Shown: in pieces, positions 58,166 to 64,000 of the stretch
Position numbering within the stretch: position 1 is the stretch's first letter
Layout: each line of letters begins with the position of its first letter
Assembly: GCA_010093485.1 (NCBI GenBank)
Contig: MU001505.1
Span: 585,375 to 649,374 of the forward strand
Origin: Karstenula rhodostoma CBS 690.94
Taxonomy: Eukaryota > Ascomycota > Dothideomycetes > Pleosporales > Didymosphaeriaceae
Direction: 5' to 3'
DNA length: 64,000 bases
Notes under the pieces: generated by a model
The model's input: the letters and a program-made list of their open reading frames with translations, nothing else
Databases searched by the model: none
Told to the model about the DNA's origin: nothing
Made by a program: the position numbers and the translations under genes

Positions 58166-59184
58166 TACCTACTTCCGTAGCCTTACTACGACACACTCAC
58201 AACTCCGAACGCAGGGAGCAACTCAAATTTGAGAAGGTTCATGCATGGAGACTTTAAAAAGGTCGGACGATTGGTGCCATGTCGTCGGCCCTCGTGAAGA
58301 ATTCTAAAAGAAAATGGCCCACAACGATGGCGGTTGCGTCCAAAAATAATGGTCGCCTTCGACTATGGCGCCTGTCTCTCCCTAGAGAGAGATACCCAGC
58401 CTTACAGCCACATAACGAAAAGCTCATGTCGTTTTTGTTGAGCGTGCGAAGCCAAAATACACATGCAGCATAGCGACACAGCAATGGACACGGTTTGAGC
58501 ACTGAGCTGACCTATGATCTCGAAAACGGCTGGAGCTTGACGAAGGAGTGTCGTAAAAATGGCAGTCACATAAATGCTGACTTGTCCGCTGCTTTCCTTC
58601 TTCTACACAACTTTTGGCAAAAGCCGACAAAAAGAGCTTTGGATGTGGAGCATGGAGACCAAGAACCGATGAGAATATACTATGGATCTTTTCCCGGTGG
58701 AAGTGGGAGTACGTCAAAAAGCTTCCCCGCATTGTTATAATGGGATTTGTCTGGAACCTTATGAAGCAGTGCCTATGGCGCCTCGCTCTTTTCGAGTACC
58801 AAAAACGATGACCTTGCTGGACATGGGCTCGGTTTCTCTGGTTATAAAAACACCATTCTGCCCGCGACTTCTCTTCTCTACACGACTCTTGGGATGGGGT
58901 TTCACTAAAAGAGAGAACAGATTGGTACATGGGGTCTAAAGACTTAAACAATCTGGATGCATGGCTCCGTCTTGGGGAGAATGGAACGTATCTCAAACAA
59001 CAACGTATCGCTGAATGGAGATTGTGTACAGAACCTCTTTTCATTTGGTTAACAAGGTTATCTAGAGGAGCGAGAAGCACGTAGACCGAAATTTGCGAAC
59101 CCAATGCTCGCCAAATACGCAAGGTGGTTCTTAGAAAATTAAGACCATTTGTTCCTACGGCAGTTCTTTGAGGGTATTGACACT

Positions 59185-59800
59185 GGGATGCATAAGGAGT
59201 TCTGGGATGCCCCCCCTGACAAACGCCTGGCTTTGACCTTTTGGTCCAACCGTTTCACGAAGCCCGAACCCTCGACTAGTCAAGACTTCGACAGTTCGGC
59301 GTCTATTGAGGCTCTTAAGTACCTGAGCATACTGGGCAAGATCTCCCCCCGAATCCGCGCACTATGGGGTCTCATGGCCGACATTTGTGTCTGTCAGGAA
59401 CGCAAAGTCGTCATATTCTGCCTGTCGCCGCTGGAGCAAATGATCGTGGCAATTGTCCTCCGCGTCGTCGGTCTTAAGGCAAAGGCCTTGTTGTCAACTT
59501 TCATGGCGCGTACGCTGGTGGAAACGGGGCATGATAAAAGTTGTGTACCACCCAGTTTATGAGGAGTGTACACCAGAACTGTTCTACGGTTCCAAAAGTA
59601 CCGTCCGTCTTCACGAGCACAAATGCTATTGAACCCCCGGTCTCCTCGCCCGTTTCTACTCTTCTCTACGCATATCCTAACCCAGGGGTCATGTGCGCTC
59701 CTTCTCAAATTTATGAACAACTCCGCACAATGTCTCTAATCAAACACAGTGCGGCATCAGAGCTATCCAAGTATATAGAATCAATTATAATGGAATGATA
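59185..59800 (+). pseudogene. SNF2-family helicase C-terminal fragment, broken
   Basis: A frame from about 59149 reads HKEFWDAPPDKRLALTFW, then LSILGKISPRIRALWGLMADI, ERKVVIFCLSPLEQMIVAI and VLRVVGLKAKALLST. This matches the start of the helicase C domain of fungal SNF2-like ATPases (SPKIRAL; KVLIFC..P; VLR..G.KA). The frame stops at about 59560. A second frame nearby gives VPSVFTSTNAIEPP and STLLYAYPNPG, which resembles the next helicase blocks (TS.NA; PNPN before the Q..GR motif). The arginine-finger block is not intact and no N-terminal ATPase half is found upstream. I read it as a decayed fragment, not a working gene. Confidence 0.6.
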
Positions 59801-60995
59801 TATAATTAAACGCTCAATTTCCATACCAACTTTTCTTTCCCACGCTTCAACCCCACCAGTTCTCAAAAGAGGAAACACCAAAACTTATGCTTGTGCGAGC
59901 GTTAAAACCTAATTCGCATTCGCTAAATGCTTTGCCTGGACCTTTCTGGCGCTGGAGCTCTCAAAACCTCCGATTCCACTCAAATTGGCGTGTCCACATA
60001 CACACGACCAAACACCTCATGTGGAGTCAGTTCTATTCCAAAACCGCCCAAGTCAGTCCTTATGTGTCTACGGTACTCCAAGCACGGACATGATGACTAC
60101 ATGTCCCGCCTCGGAGGTCTACAAGAGTCTATCCATGCTGATTCATGTGCCTGCCTGCTTTCGCCCTTCTCTCCAGTCTTTTGGAATCAAAATCGCTTTT
60201 GCTTCCAACTGATGGCCTACCAAAAGCTCTACCAATCAATACCATGTCTTTCATGGGCACCTGCTAGGCATCACAGCTTGTCGTTGATCAAAGTTCTGAT
60301 GCGAGTGGGGCATGCTGGACCGAGTTCATGTTCCTCAAACGCTAGTCGGAGGACTATATATTCTGGCCGAGAGCGCGTCGTACTCTTCACATGTCGAAGG
60401 GTGTGAGAGATCTAAAGCTCAGGTCAAGCTGGCCTGTGTTTTGTCGCGTGATGCGGTACTCAGATGCTGACACATGGCAATTCTTGATGACAATTCTACA
60501 CATCACCATTAGTTGATGAAGCATCTTCACAAGCGACGAGCATGTCGACGAGAACCACGCAACGCAGGAATGAGGCACGCGAAGAGTGGTGTGAGTAGGT
60601 ATACATTTTCAAGTCATCATCGACTAGCAGAGACCATGCGTCTCAATCCACGCCCAAACATATAACCACAAAGGGCGCTTATATTATGGACGCCATCCCC
60701 ACCCAAATCCATGCACAAGTTTTTGATAACTATTCTCGAATGCTCCATACGCCGAACTGGGCATCGTAATGAGGATGCCGAAGAGTGTGGAGGTATTTTA
60801 ACAAAATCTTACCCAAGCCATAGGTGGCTGCTGATTCATTGTGATCTCCAGCCCGCTATGAGCGGTGTTTGGCCGCCAAGTGTTCCAACGGATATGGTTC
60901 CCCCTGAAGTAGGTGATCTCCGTTCCACCATCAACGGGTTGGACCCGTAGACGACGAGTGTCAATGGGTCGAGGAATCGACGCTCTGGTGTCATA
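59801..60995. other. Intergenic, no recognisable gene
   Basis: 1.2 kb of mixed sequence after the helicase relic, ending at the 3' end of the NCBP3-like gene. Short frames only. An A+T-rich patch (ATATATAATTAAAC) lies near 59798-59811. Confidence 0.4.
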
Positions 60996-62572
60996 CTACG
61001 CACCGCCAGCAACGCCACGAATGGAGAAGCCGCCTTGTGACGCGGTGCCCCGAATGTTGATGCCTTCCAGCTCCTCATCATCTCGGGTCATGCGACTGGC
61101 CAAGCCTCGTCGTGGCGCGGGCTCCGAGAAGTCGACGTATGACGGGGCGCTGTCATCGTCCTTAAGTCGTCCGTACGATGAATCGTCCGAGTCGCGGGTG
61201 ATTCGGCTAGCCAAAGAACGGCCTTGTGGGGCGAGGGGCTGACCGTCCTTGGTCATGCGCGACAAGAGTGATCCTCCGCCCCTGATAGTAGAATCGTCGA
61301 ACGCATCTGATCGGCGGTGTTTGCTCTCACTGGAGAAGGCGTCGCCATATCGCGGCTAGTCACGCCAGTTAGTGACCATGGTTCAAAAAATAACAACTTG
61401 GAATGAAGTGCGACATACCACAGACGTGTCCTTTGTCCAGCGTGCTGGTGGGCCCTGCTCGCGGTCGTAATTCGCACGGTCGTGGGTCCACCGCTCAACG
61501 CTAGGTTCCTTCCGCCGGCGATTGTCGCGGCTGCGGCTTCGACTCCTGTATTGGCGGCGCGTAGATGTGCCTGTCTCCGTGAAGCCATATCGACCGTCGC
61601 CCTCGCCGCCTGAGACTGGCGAAGCACTGCGGCCTCGTAGACGTCCGAATCGTGACTCTCGGGGGCTGTGGACAGTTAGTGAGCGTCCGCACCTGAACCG
61701 GCGCCTTGTCTCGTACCCTTGGGAGCCTGGGCGGTAGGAATCTACGTCCACGGCTTTCAGTCGACCGTCATCGCGCACGCGGTTGCCGTTGCGTCGGTTC
61801 CTTCGATTCTCATAGTCAGAGCCATCACGCATTTGCTCATCACCGCTGCGGCTACGATACGTCAGCGCGTGTCAGGGAGCTACCATAACTACCACTGTAC
61901 CTTCTCCTGTTGTTCTTTGCGGGCTCATCCTCTCCGTAGTCCAGGAAGTCCCTGCGAGGGGGTTGACGGCGTCGTGGCTCCTGCTCACGGCCACGAACTC
62001 CACGGCGATCTCCGCCTCGCACGTCTGGGTTCTTCTCGTAGTATCTGCTGTACGTCGCTGCGCCCCGCACCTTCTGATCGCCAGTGTTTGCCTGCCGTAT
62101 GGTGAGGTTCAGGTCTTTGTACGGCTTCGCTTTGCGGGACACCTCCGCGGGGATAGTCGAAGGGTCTCCTCCGGCTTGCGGGTCAGTGAGTTGCTTCAAT
62201 GCTAGTGCGGCGTCTTCGGCGTTGTAGAATTGGAGGTTGAGGGACGAGTCGTGCACCCAGCGCTGCTGCTTGATCTTCTGGGGCACGCCTGATTCAACGA
62301 GGTAGTAGATGGCGTCATTGGGATCGAAGCCGTCTACGCCCTGCAGATTGAGGCTCTCGGGCCATTGCTCGACCTGTCGACCTGGTCGCTCGTCGAGGTT
62401 CTCGTAGTACGCGGCGGGCAAAGGCGCATCGTTGACGGTTGTGTCGTCGTTCTGCTGCGCGCATGCGATTAGGATCTCGAATCAGCCCAGGCGCGCGGGG
62501 ACTAGGTACCTCGGTGGTTTCCGTCGCAGGCAGCGCGCTCGCGTCGAAATCTATGTCCATATCAATATCCAT
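60996..62572 (-). CDS. NCBP3-like (nuclear cap-binding subunit 3) RNA-binding protein
   Basis: Five exons, complement(join(60996..61355, 61419..61665, 61717..61851, 61901..62454, 62510..62572)), 452 residues. Exon 1 is a short acidic leader (MDIDMDIDFD). The RRM-like NCBP3 domain spans about residues 45-115: LNLQGVDGFDPNDAIYYL, RWVHDSSLNLQFYNAEDAALALKQL, then KPYKDLNLTIRQANTGDQK. The rest is Arg-rich with RS dipeptides (YRSRSRSRDNRRR) and a repeated tail motif SLLSRMTKDG, SLASRITRDS and LASRMTRDDEE. Such proteins bind the 5' cap or spliced mRNA in the nucleus and work with export factors in animals; the same role is inferred here. Introns are 55, 49, 51 and 63 nt. The 51-nt intron is in frame and without stop, so retention is tolerated. 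Confidence 0.87.
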
Positions 62573-63033
62573 CTTGTAGACGGTGCCGCGACGTTCGGGG
62601 GTGTGAGGGAGTATAATGGAGGTGTCTGCGAGTGGGGCGAGGCGCGCCCTTGTCTTTGGTGTGGAGCTTGCTGTTGGAGCTGGGTGCACAGACCACCACT
62701 CAAGTTCGAAGACAATTGTTGCAAGCAAACAACCCTCGGTCCGATTCCAAGACAACCGAATGTGGCTTCTTCAAATGCAGAAGCTACATCCGGCGTGTAT
62801 GTTTGGCACCATTCATGCGGCACAAATATCAGTGTATTGATGCAGCCTTGTTACGAGGTTCGCATTGTCTCAAATCACGTTTGATCACATTCGGTATCGA
62901 GTCCTCGTTACGTTTTAGCATAGTGGTTCACCAAGTCTATTTTTGGGAGACATTGGCAATGCGTTGCTTCGTTGAAGATTTCGACCCATTTGAAGAAAAG
63001 CACATCGCAGGCGCCCTGCTGCAGCTCTCTAAT
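62573..63033. other. Intergenic, promoter side of the NCBP3-like gene
   Basis: 461 bp between the NCBP3-like start and the 3' end of the dehydrogenase gene. No gene seen; the long plus-strand ORF here is antisense to the dehydrogenase. Confidence 0.4.
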
Positions 63034-63888
63034 CTAGATACAGCGCCCTCCATCCACTTCAAGATTGACTCCTGTGATGAATTTCGCATCGGAGCTTGCC
63101 AGGAAAACCGCCGTCGAGGTGACATCGTCAATTTCGCCTATACGACCCATGGGCACATTAGAGATGAAGTTTTTACGGTTCTCAGGCGTATCCGGGACGC
63201 CCGTAAAGTGCGAAAAGAGTCCTGTGCTGGTGACCAGCGGACAGATAGATACCACCCTGATTTGATGCGGTCCGTACTCTGCTGCAAGACCTTTCGTGGC
63301 CTGAATCCAAAGTCAGCCTGGCTCCACTGTGTATCGTCTTGGAAACATACGTTGGCAACAGCTCCTTTGCTGGCGTTATACCAAACGAGCCCTGGCCGCG
63401 GTCGAGAGGCACCGACGCTTGCTATATTAATGATCACGCCTCCTTCTTTTTGCTCGATGGCCTGCGAGACCCACGCATTACAACCGAGGAAGATGCCCTT
63501 CACATTGACGTCGAAGACCCTTTGGAACTCTTCTTCTGTGACATCGACCGTGGGCTTGTTTCTGTAGCTTGTGCCAGCATTGTTGACCAGCACATCACAT
63601 TTGCCAAACTTCTGTATTGCTGCATCGACAGCGGATTTCCAGTCTGCCGCTTTGGTCACGTCCATCTTGTGGAAGGCCATGGCTGAGGCGTTGGACTGAA
63701 CTGTCGCATTCCCGCCGTCTTCGTTGACATCGCAAACCAGTACCTTGGCGCCTTCTGCAGCAAATGCCTGAGATATACCCGCCCCGAATCCAGATCCACC
63801 GCCTGTCGTAAATTAGCATTGCGATGGTGTTTCAGTCAAAGGGCACTTTACCAGTGACGAGAGCAACTTTTCCGTCGAGTCGACCCAT
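63034..63888 (-). CDS. Short-chain dehydrogenase/reductase
   Basis: Three exons, complement(join(63034..63300, 63351..63802, 63852..63888)), 251 residues, the classical SDR length. Exon 1 encodes MGRLDGKVALVTG and the first splice completes the cofactor loop TGGGSGFG (residues 12-19). Asp near CDVNED at the end of strand 2 favours NAD(H). NNAG is at 86-89, and the catalytic Tyr154 and Lys158 are in YNASK with the expected serine in NIASVGAS. PLVTSTGL and EVDGGRCI close the fold. Such enzymes oxidise or reduce an alcohol/ketone; the substrate is unknown. Introns are 49 and 50 nt. The gene starts 112 bp before the window end, so its promoter is only partly included. Confidence 0.93.
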
Positions 63889-64000
63889 GATTGGTTCGTA
63901 ATTTAGGATTTCTTGTTGGTCGATGAGGAATATCAAGGGCTATTGGCCACGTTCACGAAGAGATCTGGTCAGAGATGGAGGAGATGCTAATCGTCCAGAG

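Larger units (their letters stand above)
55201..59100 (+). repeat. Degenerate module array with CCAAAAG and ATGGC/ATGTC words
   Basis: No intact gene. CCAAAA words recur on the plus strand at about 55279, 55319, 55554, 55786, 56170, 56408, 57417, 57500, 58340 and 58799, far more often than on the minus strand. They are often followed 20-35 bp later by ATG(G/T)C and a pyrimidine-rich tail. The best pair is GGCGTCCAAAAGAAGCAG..ATGTCGCGGCCGTCTTTCCC (57411-57460) and GGGCGTCCAGAAACATAG..ATGTCGCGTCGGTCCCTCCC (57593-57645). TTCAGAAGATAGCAATT..ATGCCGCGTTC (57300-57340) and GCGTCCAAAAATAATGG..ATGGCGCCTGTCTCTCCC (58336-58383) look like further copies. Spacing is irregular, about 85-180 bp. Origin unknown; copies were judged by eye only. 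Confidence 0.45.

Noticed and set aside
55201..60700. C/D-box snoRNA cluster
   Set aside because: Several TGATGA-like words occur, but matching CTGA D boxes at proper spacing and terminal stems were not found.

Overview
This window looks like nuclear DNA of a filamentous ascomycete (Pezizomycotina, most likely a dothideomycete-type mould; the species cannot be named from sequence alone). The evidence is short introns (mostly 43-100 nt) with GT..AG ends and CTGAC/CTAAC branch points, plus typical mould families: a HET-domain protein, a CFEM seven-helix receptor, a Zn2Cys6 regulator, a cytochrome P450, GPI-anchored wall proteins and an Mtr-type amino-acid permease. All exon joins were worked out by hand from reading frame, splice signals and family conservation; no transcript was available.

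Layout. 0-14 kb is accessory in character: a HET-domain gene, a large secreted protein, then about 7 kb with decayed sequence (including a relic of a TAP-type alpha/beta hydrolase), a striking 1.7-kb nested repeat array built on a CCGGTATG core (9.6-11.3 kb), and a six-exon CFEM receptor gene on the minus strand. 14.8-20 kb holds a P450 and a Zn2Cys6 transcription factor. From 20.5 kb onward most genes are housekeeping: ALG11 (N-glycan assembly) divergent from COX18 (cytochrome oxidase assembly), a GPI wall protein, a DENN-domain exchange factor with a C1 zinc finger, TRAPPC13, a small SET-domain protein, a DUF2408 protein divergent from ribosomal stalk protein P1, an aldo/keto reductase, phosphopantothenoylcysteine decarboxylase, a UPF0613 hydrolase, an S41-type GPI protease homologue, MIC12, a 1095-residue orphan, an amino-acid permease, and a nuclear BCP/PrxQ peroxiredoxin. 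The end carries an NCBP3-like RNA-binding protein and a short-chain dehydrogenase.

The stretch 55-60.7 kb contains no intact gene that I can support. It shows two TATA boxes 2.47 kb apart, a dense set of degenerate modules combining CCAAAAG-type words with ATGGC/ATGTC words, and a broken SNF2-helicase C-terminal fragment at 59.2-59.8 kb. This and the CCGGTATG array are the strongest unexplained signals. Other notable points: an exact 20-bp word shared by two intergenic regions 6.1 kb apart, a coiled-coil ORF interrupted by one TAA, and two introns (in the DENN and NCBP3 genes) whose lengths are multiples of three and which contain no stop, so retention would change the protein without truncating it.
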